DNA of 64,000 nt. Source: DATGLE01 sp035294325 (GTDB lineage Bacteria > Chloroflexota > Ktedonobacteria > Ktedonobacterales > Ktedonobacteraceae). The notes under the pieces were generated by a model, which had not been told where the DNA came from, ran no database searches, and was given only the letters and a program-made list of their open reading frames with translations. The stretch spans positions 11,856-75,855 of the forward strand of contig DATGLE010000090.1 of assembly GCA_035294325.1 (NCBI GenBank), given 5' to 3'. The position numbers were made by a program, and so were the translations under genes. How positions within the stretch are numbered: the stretch's first letter is position 1; the number at the start of each line of letters is the position of its first letter. This document shows positions 1-7,277 of this stretch, piece by piece.

Positions 1-191
1 GTAGCCGTTGCGCTGGCCTTCGGCTTGAGGACGAACATGCCCACAAGGCCGGCAATGACGAGCACAATACCCACGCCAAGTCCGACATAAGCGCGTAATG
101 GATGGTGCCCGGCGAACTGGAAATAGCCGCCAACGATCAGAGCGAGAACGCCGAGACCAATAACAGCATAGAAAACTACTGGATTTTTCAT
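1..191 (-). CDS. small two-helix membrane protein, 3' end outside window
   Basis: A reading frame starts with ATG at 191 (MKNPVVFYAVIGLGVLAL) and runs off the left edge of the window still open. About 63 residues are visible. They form two hydrophobic segments, roughly residues 5-24 and 34-53, separated by a short polar loop with FAGHHPLRAY, followed by a basic stretch (KPKAS). This is the look of a small inner-membrane protein. I do not recognise a family. The start is preceded on the minus strand by AGAAAGAGGTTAGAAGTC, which gives a plausible ribosome site. Confidence 0.6.
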   Translation of the reverse strand, partial: MKNPVVFYAVIGLGVLALIVGGYFQFAGHHPLRAYVGLGVGIVLVIAGLVGMFVLKPKASATA

Positions 192-326
192 GACTTCTAA
201 CCTCTTTCTACAAAATTAGTGCCTCGCTTTTATCGAAGCCTCTCTATTGTATCAAACGAGGGAAGCGGAATAAGCCAGCATATCTATAGAACATTAGCCA
301 ATTTGGGTAATTACATTAAAAAATGA

Positions 327-1235
327 TTAAGCGCGCCCCTGGAATATCGTCAGGAACAGGACGAGCGTAATCAGCCCGGCGGCCCAGCAGTAATAGGCAA
401 AGGGATCGAGGCGTCCGGTCTCGAAGTATTTCATCAAAAATCTGGTGCTAATATAGGCCGCGACTCCCGATAACACCATCCCGATGAGAATTAAGAGCAG
501 CGTGGCCGGCGGCTGGCCGAGCAATTGCGGGATCTCAAGCAGGGCGGCGGCCAGAATGATAGGCGTGCCCAGCAGGAAGGAGTAGCGCGCGGCATCTTCG
601 TGCGTGAGGCGCACCCCCAGCCCGGCAACCATGCTCGTGCCCGAGCGCGAAAAGCCCGGAATGAGCGCCAGGGCCTGCGCGGCCCCTACGATGAGCGCCT
701 CCTTCCACGACAAAGAGGTGAGCGGGCGGAAATGGGCCTCTCGCTCTTTGGGAGAGAGTGCGGCATATCTGGCCTCCGAACGACGGCGCAGGCTTTCTCC
801 CAGAAAGAGGACCGAGCCGTTGACGACGAGGAAAGCGGAAGTGAGCAAGGGAGACGCAAACAGATTCTTGAGCGGATCCTCCAGCGTAAGGCCGAGCAGG
901 CCGGCGGGAATGCAGCCAATGATGATGAGCCAGCTTACCCATTCCTCCGTGCCCTTGCGCACCTCTCCGGCTTTAATGCTGTTCACCATTGTTCGTCCCA
1001 CCTGAAGCCAATCGCGCCAGAAATAGAGGAGCAAGGCAAGGCTTGTGCCCAGGTGCAGAGCCGTGATGAAGGGCAGAAAACAGCTCTTGCCGCCGCACGC
1101 CGTTCCCACTTCGATGTTGCCCCAACCGAACAGCGCGGGAAAAATGACGGTGTGGCCGAGGCTGCTGATAGGGAAGAGTTCGGTCACACCTTGAAGCAGG
1201 GCCAGAAAGATAGCTTGCCCGATATTCAAATCCAT
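327..1235 (-). CDS. uppP: undecaprenyl-diphosphatase UppP (BacA family)
   Basis: UppP removes a phosphate from undecaprenyl diphosphate at the membrane so that the lipid carrier can be reused for peptidoglycan and other wall polymers. The 302-residue protein has the two family signatures: an N-terminal ELFPISSLGH (variant of the E-x-P-I-S-S-S-A-H motif, residues about 19-28) and IPGFSRSGTSM in the second half (PGxSRSGxT motif). At least seven hydrophobic segments are visible, and the length is slightly above the usual 265-290. ATG at 1235 gives MDLNIGQAIFLALLQGVTE. The gene stands alone on the minus strand downstream of mltG with a gap of about 110 bases. Loss of one Ser in the first motif (ISSL rather than ISSS) is a tolerated variant in this family as far as I know. 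Confidence 0.95.
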   Translation of the reverse strand: MDLNIGQAIFLALLQGVTELFPISSLGHTVIFPALFGWGNIEVGTACGGKSCFLPFITALHLGTSLALLLYFWRDWLQVGRTMVNSIKAGEVRKGTEEWVSWLIIIGCIPAGLLGLTLEDPLKNLFASPLLTSAFLVVNGSVLFLGESLRRRSEARYAALSPKEREAHFRPLTSLSWKEALIVGAAQALALIPGFSRSGTSMVAGLGVRLTHEDAARYSFLLGTPIILAAALLEIPQLLGQPPATLLLILIGMVLSGVAAYISTRFLMKYFETGRLDPFAYYCWAAGLITLVLFLTIFQGRA

Positions 1236-1349
1236 ATCAATACTCTCTCATTGTTGAATAGCAAATTTAAAGTGCGTCTGCTTCCCGATACCATGACTTG
1301 CTCGTGCCCGAGCCGCACAGGCGCGCGGCGTCAGGGGGCGAGAACGCTC

Positions 1350-2453
1350 TCATTGCAGGTATTTTTGTTTATCCGCCTGGAACTCGGCCAGCGTCTTCGC
1401 GAAAACGGAATGGCCGTCCTTCTTAGCCAGGAAAAAGTAGTAATCGGTTTGCGGCGGCGCGGCGGCCGCCTGCATGCTTGCCAGTCCCGGGCTACAGATC
1501 GGCGTTGGTGGGAATCCCGTCCTGACATACGTATTCCAGGGACTATTGGGAGCAATATTCGCCGGGTCATTGTTCAGCGGCGCCCAGTAGGGAGCCGGGG
1601 GTTTCGGTGGGTTAAGCGAATCGCGAGCGTACTGCACCGTGGGGTCGGCATCCAGCAGGCTCACAGTCTCAGCATTGGGCCTGTAGATACGGTTCCAGTA
1701 GACGCTGGCAATATTGCCGCGATCCTCCGGGAAGACCGCCTCGCGCTCGACAATCGAGGCCAGGATCAACATTTGATAGACGCTGAGCCTGTGCTGCTTC
1801 GCCACCTGGTCAAGATGATTTTGCTGGATGGTGTCCTGCATAGTCTGTAACATCATACCTACTACATCGGCAGCGGTAGCATTGACCGGTACCTGGTAGC
1901 TGGCCGGGAAGAGCAAACCCTCCATGCTCATGCCAGCGGGCACGAGTTTCAGAATGGGATATTTATTCCTGCCGGGGAACTGGTCGGGATGCGCCGTGTA
2001 GCGCAGGAAGTCCTGCTCATTGAACTTGATAAGGCCGGCATTGCCGAAGCGCTGCGCCATCTGCGCTATGCGCCATCCCTCCGGGATCACGACGACAATG
2101 GCATCCGGCTGCGCATTAAGCAACTGGTCGATAATCTGACTGATCGACATGCTCGTATTCAATTGCTTATACACTCCCGCTTGCAGGCGCGTATCCAGCC
2201 CCTTGATGCGTGCCCAGATACGAAAGGCCAGGGCATTGCGAATCAGCCCCTTGCGTTGCAGATCGTCGGCGATCTGGGAGGTCGACTCGCCCTGTGAGAT
2301 CTCTACGGGGATGGTTTTTCCCGCACCTGTGGGACTCACAGGCTCAAAAATAGCAACTACGGTATTCCAGGCATAATAGGCGCCGCCAAAGATCAATATC
2401 CCCAGAAGCAGTACCGAGATGATCGCCGCTCGCGATCCAGATCGTCTCTTCAT
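1350..2453 (-). CDS. mltG: endolytic transglycosylase MltG (YceG-like)
   Basis: MltG is a membrane-bound lytic transglycosylase that cuts nascent glycan strands and is thought to end their elongation. The 367-residue product starts MKRRSGSRAA, has one N-terminal membrane helix (about residues 10-30), a LysM-like region, and the YceG catalytic domain with LASIVEREA carrying the catalytic Glu and the following NIASVYWNRI. The reading frame is open further upstream, but ATG at 2453 is chosen because it has a GGGGAAAAGAA ribosome site and overlaps the ruvX stop codon by 4 bases (ATGA), which implies translational coupling. alaS, ruvX and mltG being neighbours is a common arrangement in Gram-positive bacteria; here two further genes intervene. 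Confidence 0.93.
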   Translation of the reverse strand: MKRRSGSRAAIISVLLLGILIFGGAYYAWNTVVAIFEPVSPTGAGKTIPVEISQGESTSQIADDLQRKGLIRNALAFRIWARIKGLDTRLQAGVYKQLNTSMSISQIIDQLLNAQPDAIVVVIPEGWRIAQMAQRFGNAGLIKFNEQDFLRYTAHPDQFPGRNKYPILKLVPAGMSMEGLLFPASYQVPVNATAADVVGMMLQTMQDTIQQNHLDQVAKQHRLSVYQMLILASIVEREAVFPEDRGNIASVYWNRIYRPNAETVSLLDADPTVQYARDSLNPPKPPAPYWAPLNNDPANIAPNSPWNTYVRTGFPPTPICSPGLASMQAAAAPPQTDYYFFLAKKDGHSVFAKTLAEFQADKQKYLQ

Positions 2454-2938
2454 TTCTTTTCCCCTGTCGTGCTGCCCAGGTGATCCAGGTAATCCTGGAG
2501 AATGACCGCCGCAGCCATTGCATCGATCTCTTGAGCGCCGCGTCTTCGCGATTGAGTACGACGCCGGCCTGCGCGCCCTCGCTGTTTCCCCCACTCTTCT
2601 TGCTGGCCTCGTTCGGCGAGCAAGCGCTGCGCTTCAACTGTAGAGAAGCGCTCATCCCAGAGAATAAGGGGGGTGGCAATATGTGCCTGCAACCTCCGGG
2701 CGAAGGCCCGCACGCGTTCCCCCTGAGCATGCAGTTGTCCGTCCAGGCTGATCGGAAGGCCCACGACCAGACCTTCGGCCCCGGTCTCTTTGATAAGCTG
2801 CTCGATAGCTGCCCATGTCCGCCGCTCGTCGCGCGAGGCATGCAGTGTGGTATAAGGAGAGGCCAGGAACCCCGTAGCATCACTGACTGCTACGCCGATC
2901 CTGACCTCCCCGACATCCAGCGCCATGTATCGTGCCAT
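2450..2938 (-). CDS. ruvX: Holliday junction resolvase-like RuvX (YqgF)
   Basis: This is the YqgF/RuvX RNase H-fold nuclease, linked in other bacteria to pre-16S rRNA 5' end maturation and to recombination. The 162-residue product shows the expected acidic motifs: LDVGEVRIGVAVSD near the N terminus, GLPISLDG in the middle, LWDERFSTVEA, and DAMAAAVILQDYLD at the end. The start at 2938 (MARYMALDVG) has GGGGAAAAGCT just upstream; an ATG 15 bases earlier is possible but lacks a ribosome site. The C-terminal half contains an Arg/Gln-rich insertion (about residues 120-140) between the ST and DAMAA motifs, longer than in most homologues. It overlaps mltG by 4 bases. Confidence 0.92.
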   Translation of the reverse strand: MARYMALDVGEVRIGVAVSDATGFLASPYTTLHASRDERRTWAAIEQLIKETGAEGLVVGLPISLDGQLHAQGERVRAFARRLQAHIATPLILWDERFSTVEAQRLLAERGQQEEWGKQRGRAGRRRTQSRRRGAQEIDAMAAAVILQDYLDHLGSTTGEKK

Positions 2939-3060
2939 AGCTTTTCCCCGCACCCTGAGATTGATACCTCATCATCCACCGCGAGTCACGTCTAATGAAT
3001 TCTACCCAGACGCGACTCGTTTTGTCCAGTAGTTACCACGTTGGTAGGGGTTCAGAATCG

Positions 3061-5499
3061 CTACGTCCAGACCTTCGGACCAGTTTGCGGCGCTCCGGCC
3101 ACGAAATGGACGTTGATATGCCCCGGCCAGAATGTCACCCACGAGACGAATCCTGGCGCGTTCCTGATCGCTACTTTCTGTACGCCCCTTATCCCCATAA
3201 GGATACTCTGCGCATCTTTGATCGATCTGCCGGCGATCTGTCGCTGCACCTGCATAACAGATATATCCGGCGTCACCTTTGCTGTCGCGGGAAAAGTGAG
3301 CGTCCAGGCGGGCGCGGAGCCGCCGATCTTGATCTGCTTCTGCGGTATGACCAGCGGGTGCTGCTGATCGGCAACGATCATATAGCCGCTGTAGGCTTTA
3401 TCCTTGCTCATGTCGGCGCGCAGTTCAGCAATGGTCGCCGCCTGGAGCGCCGCGCTGCGTACTACCTGCATTGACACGTTGACGTTCAGCGTGACGGGGA
3501 AGGTGCCCTGATCCACAAGCTGCCCCTGCTTCGGCGCATTCACCAGTGTATCGGTAGTCGAGACATCCTCTTTCACGTCGCCGGGGGCCAGGTTGCGCTG
3601 CACCCAGGCATCAATATCGCTCTGGATCTGGGCATGCAGGGCCTTTTTCGCGTTATCAAGGTCCTGGGCAGTGATAATGGCCGGGCCACCGGTGGCTCCA
3701 GTGGTCGTCGGAGCACTATTGGTGACGCTCAGTTTGAGCGATGACACAGCCACATTGTTGGCCTGAGCGATAGCATTCAAGCTATCGGGGGGGATGACGG
3801 TAATTGCGCCGCTGCCGGCGTGTCCCGCCGCGCCAGCCTGCTGCGCTCGCACGGGCACCTGAATGGTATTGCCCACGTTGCTGCCCTGCCGCGAAGGCAC
3901 CACGGCGTCGGCAGTAGTTACAAATTGCGGGCCATTTGCTCCGGCTGAGAGTACGGTCCCGGTTGGAATTTCGACGGGAGATGAGCCATCGTTGGTGAAG
4001 ATCACATTGCCCACCTCTGTATTACTGGTCGCGGTCCCCGTAGAACTCTTGCTGAAGACATGGGTAAGCGTTACCGCGCGCACGGTACCGGGTGCAGCGG
4101 CGCCCGGGCCGGTGAGCGTGGTTAGTTTGACCTGATGAGCATAATCGCGCGCGAGCATGGTGATCGTCACATCCGTCGAGGGGCCGAAGTAGGCCAGCGC
4201 CCCCAGAAGCAGCGCAACCAGGGCAAGTATCACCCAGGTAACGTAGCCCCTCCGGCCCTGTTGTTGCCGACGAGCCGGAACTGCCCCGCGGGCGCCCGTA
4301 GAACGCCGGGCCGGCATTGGATGCGGCTGGACAGCGCGCACTCCCGGGCGGGCGAGTCTGGGCGTGGGGCGAGCGGTCCGGGGCCTGGTCTCAGGCAATT
4401 GTAAGGGCCGGTTACTCGCGGCACCGGCGGCAGCCGGGCGCGCCGTGGGCGGTTCCTGCGCTGGTTGCTCTTCAACGGGCGGCAATGCATCCTCATCGAG
4501 TTCTGGCCCCGGCGCCGGCGCCCCCCCCGGCTCATGCACAGGGGTTGGCGCTGGCGCGGCCCATGAGCGCGGCGCAGGCGTTGGCGGCTCCTCCGGGCGC
4601 GACACAAAGTCTCCCCGGTCCCCTGATCGATATTCGACTTCGCTTTCAATTACCGAGGTGGGCATCTCGGAAATGTCTACAGCGGGATGTTCATCCGAAT
4701 CGTAGTCCAGCACCAGCGCCGAACCGCGCTGCTCCCTTAGCGACGGCGGAGGCTGCGAATCCTCCATATATGCAAAAGGATCACCGGACGCATCGGGCAT
4801 CGGCGTGGCTATGCTTCCCTGCGGAAAGCGGGGCGTCACCGGAGCTGGTTCGGGGGTTGACGGTGGGGCCTGTCGTTCGCTGGCTCGCTGAGCTGCCAGG
4901 CGAATATCTCGCGCCTGCTGGTAATCTTCGAGCAGCAGGTCGGGTTCCTCTTCTATTTGTTCTCGAGCAAGCGGCTGAATTGAGGGAACCTCCTCCTGGC
5001 GAAAATCGTAGGGGCGCTCATAGTGACTGCCGGTCTCGTATGAGGATGGCAGAGGGGATGGCGGACCCGAGGTGGCAGCCTCTTCCTCTACAGGGGCTTC
5101 GAGGGAACGCGGTTGCGGCGTTGCGCGTTCGCCCGGCCACTGCTGGGGCTGCTGCGGACGGCGCGAGCGCGCACTCACAGCGCTGGTGCTCTTGCCGGTG
5201 CGCCCCGGCCTGCTGAGGGGGCGGGATCTGGCTGTCCCCGGGGCTTCCAGCGAGCGAGCCACATCGAAATTCACAGCCTGAGCCACCGAGCGGATCTGCG
5301 GATCAGAACTGACGATCAAAACTTTCTTGCCCAGTTCGCGTGCGCGCTTATGCAGCAGATTCCAGGCGACATGGCTGCGCAACTGCGTCTGGCTCGGGAT
5401 AACAAGCGTAATGCGTCGCGAAGGAAGCTGCTCCAGGCGCTCACGCACGCTCGTAAGATCATCATCAGGGCTGATATAGATTGTCTGCTCATCGCTCAT
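3061..5499 (-). CDS. membrane-anchored baseplate J/gp47-like protein
   Basis: The 812-residue protein has four parts. Residues 1-80 look like a Rossmann-type module (SDEQTIYISPDDDLTSVRER, then LVIPSQTQLRSHVAWNLL and KVLIVSSDPQIRSVAQAV). Residues 80-420 are low-complexity, rich in Pro, Glu, Arg and Ala. A single membrane helix follows (GYVTWVILALVALLLGALAY, about 425-445). The C-terminal 370 residues start with STDVTITMLARDY and resemble the extracytoplasmic baseplate J-like domain found in Chloroflexota, Actinobacteria and candidate phyla membrane proteins. No other phage tail gene is near, so a phage role is unlikely. The function is unknown; I infer an envelope protein working with the FtsA-like neighbour. 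The start is supported by GAGGAGCAT before ATG. Downstream there is a short gap to ruvX. Confidence 0.75.
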   Translation of the reverse strand: MSDEQTIYISPDDDLTSVRERLEQLPSRRITLVIPSQTQLRSHVAWNLLHKRARELGKKVLIVSSDPQIRSVAQAVNFDVARSLEAPGTARSRPLSRPGRTGKSTSAVSARSRRPQQPQQWPGERATPQPRSLEAPVEEEAATSGPPSPLPSSYETGSHYERPYDFRQEEVPSIQPLAREQIEEEPDLLLEDYQQARDIRLAAQRASERQAPPSTPEPAPVTPRFPQGSIATPMPDASGDPFAYMEDSQPPPSLREQRGSALVLDYDSDEHPAVDISEMPTSVIESEVEYRSGDRGDFVSRPEEPPTPAPRSWAAPAPTPVHEPGGAPAPGPELDEDALPPVEEQPAQEPPTARPAAAGAASNRPLQLPETRPRTARPTPRLARPGVRAVQPHPMPARRSTGARGAVPARRQQQGRRGYVTWVILALVALLLGALAYFGPSTDVTITMLARDYAHQVKLTTLTGPGAAAPGTVRAVTLTHVFSKSSTGTATSNTEVGNVIFTNDGSSPVEIPTGTVLSAGANGPQFVTTADAVVPSRQGSNVGNTIQVPVRAQQAGAAGHAGSGAITVIPPDSLNAIAQANNVAVSSLKLSVTNSAPTTTGATGGPAIITAQDLDNAKKALHAQIQSDIDAWVQRNLAPGDVKEDVSTTDTLVNAPKQGQLVDQGTFPVTLNVNVSMQVVRSAALQAATIAELRADMSKDKAYSGYMIVADQQHPLVIPQKQIKIGGSAPAWTLTFPATAKVTPDISVMQVQRQIAGRSIKDAQSILMGIRGVQKVAIRNAPGFVSWVTFWPGHINVHFVAGAPQTGPKVWT

Positions 5500-5542
5500 A
5501 TGCTCCTCTTCACCCCCTGCAAGCTTTTAAGAGTTTTTTAAC

Positions 5543-5700
5543 GGCCTTGCTCGCGCCTGCGGCGCTCATCTTATATATGGTTTATTGTGGATCAGGCACG
5601 AAGCTCCCGGTCTGCAACACACCATATATTCCTGGCGCGGCTCCGCCGCGCGAAGGCCCGGTCAGAGCGGACAAGGACGCGGAGCACCGCATACACCCTA
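5543..5700 (+). repeat. family B three-hairpin repeat, copy B1 (degenerate core)
   Basis: The left box CTTGCTCGCGCCTGCGGCGC and the right box GCGCGGCTCCGCCGCGCG are intact, and the tail ends in GCATACACCC. The central palindrome is decayed: only the outer part pairs (TATATGGT with ACCATATA). It lies between the FtsA-like gene and the baseplate-J-like gene. Confidence 0.75.
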
Positions 5701-5715
5701 AAAATTTCTTTATGC

Positions 5716-7053
5716 TTATATATGCATGTTGCTGATAACTCTATCGAGAGCTACCTCCAGTATACTGTTATCATCTTCCAGCTCGACGGCCTGATACGCC
5801 AGCGCCATCGGCGTAATATCTTGCGCATTTAGCAGCAATCCTTTGGGATCCGAGATGTTCGCCACCATTTCCGGCAGCACAGTGCGTATGATGGGCTGGC
5901 GCGAGAATGGCAGGCGCTGCGTCCATCCGAAGCTCTCCAGTTTCTCGTAGATGTCAGGCAGGGCCGAGCCACCGCCCACCACATAGATAGCAGGGGGCAA
6001 TAATTCGCCTTTCGCCAGTTCTTCAATTAAGAGTTCCACGCTATCCATCCAGGTCTGGCACTCGGGGGCCAGAATGGCCTGGATCTCGGCGCGGCCCTTG
6101 CCGGTGATCTCTCCATTACTATAGCTGATCTTGAGCCGTTCGGCATCTTTTATCGAGATCCCCTTACTTGTGGCTATACGCCGTGTGAAGGTTCTTCCGC
6201 CCAGGGCGAACATACGCGTCTCCTCGATGCCGCCCTGGCGTACCAGCGCGATATCGGTTGTGCCGCCGCCAACATCGATGAAGATAGCGCCGCTATCGGC
6301 CCCGGCGTTCGAACTCAGGCAGCGCGCAAGGGCGTATGGTTCCGCGACAATTGCCTGCAAGGTCAGATCGAGTCCCTGGGCCACGGTTTGCAGGGCGCCC
6401 AGTTGCATCAGAGGAGCAAAGGCGCTGAAAAGCGTCAGCCCGAAATGGCGGCCCTGGAAGCGAATCGGGTTTGTGACTGTCTGCCCATCGACGCGCACCG
6501 AGATCACGGCGGCGTTGGTCAGACGCACCTCGATATTTGGGTAGCCGGTCTCGGCGGCAATGCGCTCTCTCGCGCTCTTCAATAATTTCTGCTGCGCGGT
6601 GCCGATGAGTCCTTCCAGTTCCTCGGCAGTAATTGGCTGCATTGGTTTGGGGCGCTGCTTCGTAACGGAGATAGAGCTGCCTTTGACCAGTTCACCAGCA
6701 ATACCGATAATGGCGTTGGGCGCGATCCCCCCGGCTTCCTGCTCGGCCTGGAGCAGAGCCTTGTTGCAGTTATCGATCACCCCCGGGATATCCGTCACGA
6801 TGCCGTCGGACATATGCGTCATGCTCTGCTGATGACGCCCGACTCCCAATACTTCGACATGACCCCCCTGTACCTCGACGATGATGGCCTTGGCGTAGGC
6901 GGTGCCGACATCGAGCGCAGTAAAAAGTTGACTCTGACCACCGGCGCCGGCTTGCGGCTGGTCGTCATCATCATACTGACCGTGAGCGTAATAATTATTC
7001 TCTTCTTGTCTCCCCAATATGAGGTCGCGTAGACGTTGAAAGAGATCCCTCAT
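5716..7053 (-). CDS. FtsA-like cell division ATPase (SHS2 domain)
   Basis: The 445-residue protein belongs to the actin-like ATPase group of FtsA/PilM. After a 45-residue charged leader it shows the phosphate 1 motif (LFTALDVGTAYAKAIIVEV), an SHS2-like stretch, the phosphate 2 motif (GAIFIDVGGGTTDIALV), and the adenosine motif (YVVGGGSALPDIYEKL). FtsA tethers FtsZ to the membrane by a C-terminal amphipathic helix; the last residues here (EVALDRVISNMHI) are only weakly amphipathic, and the N-terminal leader (MRDLFQRLRDLILG) is a better candidate for a membrane-binding helix. It sits between alaS and the baseplate-J-like gene on the same strand and not beside ftsZ, so it may be a specialised paralogue rather than the divisome FtsA. 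Confidence 0.8.
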   Translation of the reverse strand: MRDLFQRLRDLILGRQEENNYYAHGQYDDDDQPQAGAGGQSQLFTALDVGTAYAKAIIVEVQGGHVEVLGVGRHQQSMTHMSDGIVTDIPGVIDNCNKALLQAEQEAGGIAPNAIIGIAGELVKGSSISVTKQRPKPMQPITAEELEGLIGTAQQKLLKSARERIAAETGYPNIEVRLTNAAVISVRVDGQTVTNPIRFQGRHFGLTLFSAFAPLMQLGALQTVAQGLDLTLQAIVAEPYALARCLSSNAGADSGAIFIDVGGGTTDIALVRQGGIEETRMFALGGRTFTRRIATSKGISIKDAERLKISYSNGEITGKGRAEIQAILAPECQTWMDSVELLIEELAKGELLPPAIYVVGGGSALPDIYEKLESFGWTQRLPFSRQPIIRTVLPEMVANISDPKGLLLNAQDITPMALAYQAVELEDDNSILEVALDRVISNMHI

Positions 7054-7197
7054 GCGAGTTTCCCGAATCTATTGTCCCCTGCCAGGGTACAGGCGGGCCA
7101 TCTCTCGCTGAAGCGGCTCGTCTGGTGCCTGTGTTGTACGTTATAGCACAAAAGTCATGCCTGTGGCAATGTGCAGCGATTGCAAACAGGGCCATTC

Positions 7198-7226
7198 AAA
7201 GGTGCTCCGCCAGGAAGAGCACCTTT
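7198..7226 (-). terminator. intrinsic terminator-like hairpin after alaS
   Basis: The arms AAAGGTGCTC and GAGCACCTTT form a perfect 10-bp stem with a 9-nt loop. It sits about 50 bases beyond the alaS stop codon. The T tract is short on both strands (three T on minus, four on plus), so termination efficiency is uncertain. Confidence 0.55.
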
Positions 7227-7277
7227 TAAATCGCCCCGGGTTGCAAGCAGTACGCTGGCTGCGTTCCCGCACCGGCG

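Noticed and set aside
525..1850. A 441-residue plus-strand frame over uppP and mltG.
   Set aside because: Antisense to two clear genes; composition rich in Arg, Gly and Gln without motifs.
3061..5499. A phage tail or contractile injection system, suggested by the baseplate-J-like domain.
   Set aside because: No sheath, tube, spike, or other baseplate gene is near, and the protein has its own membrane helix and low-complexity linker.
7054..7277. A signal recognition particle RNA or other known small RNA between the FtsA-like gene and alaS.
   Set aside because: I could find no GGTCAGGTC-type core; only the 10-bp terminator-like hairpin is clear.
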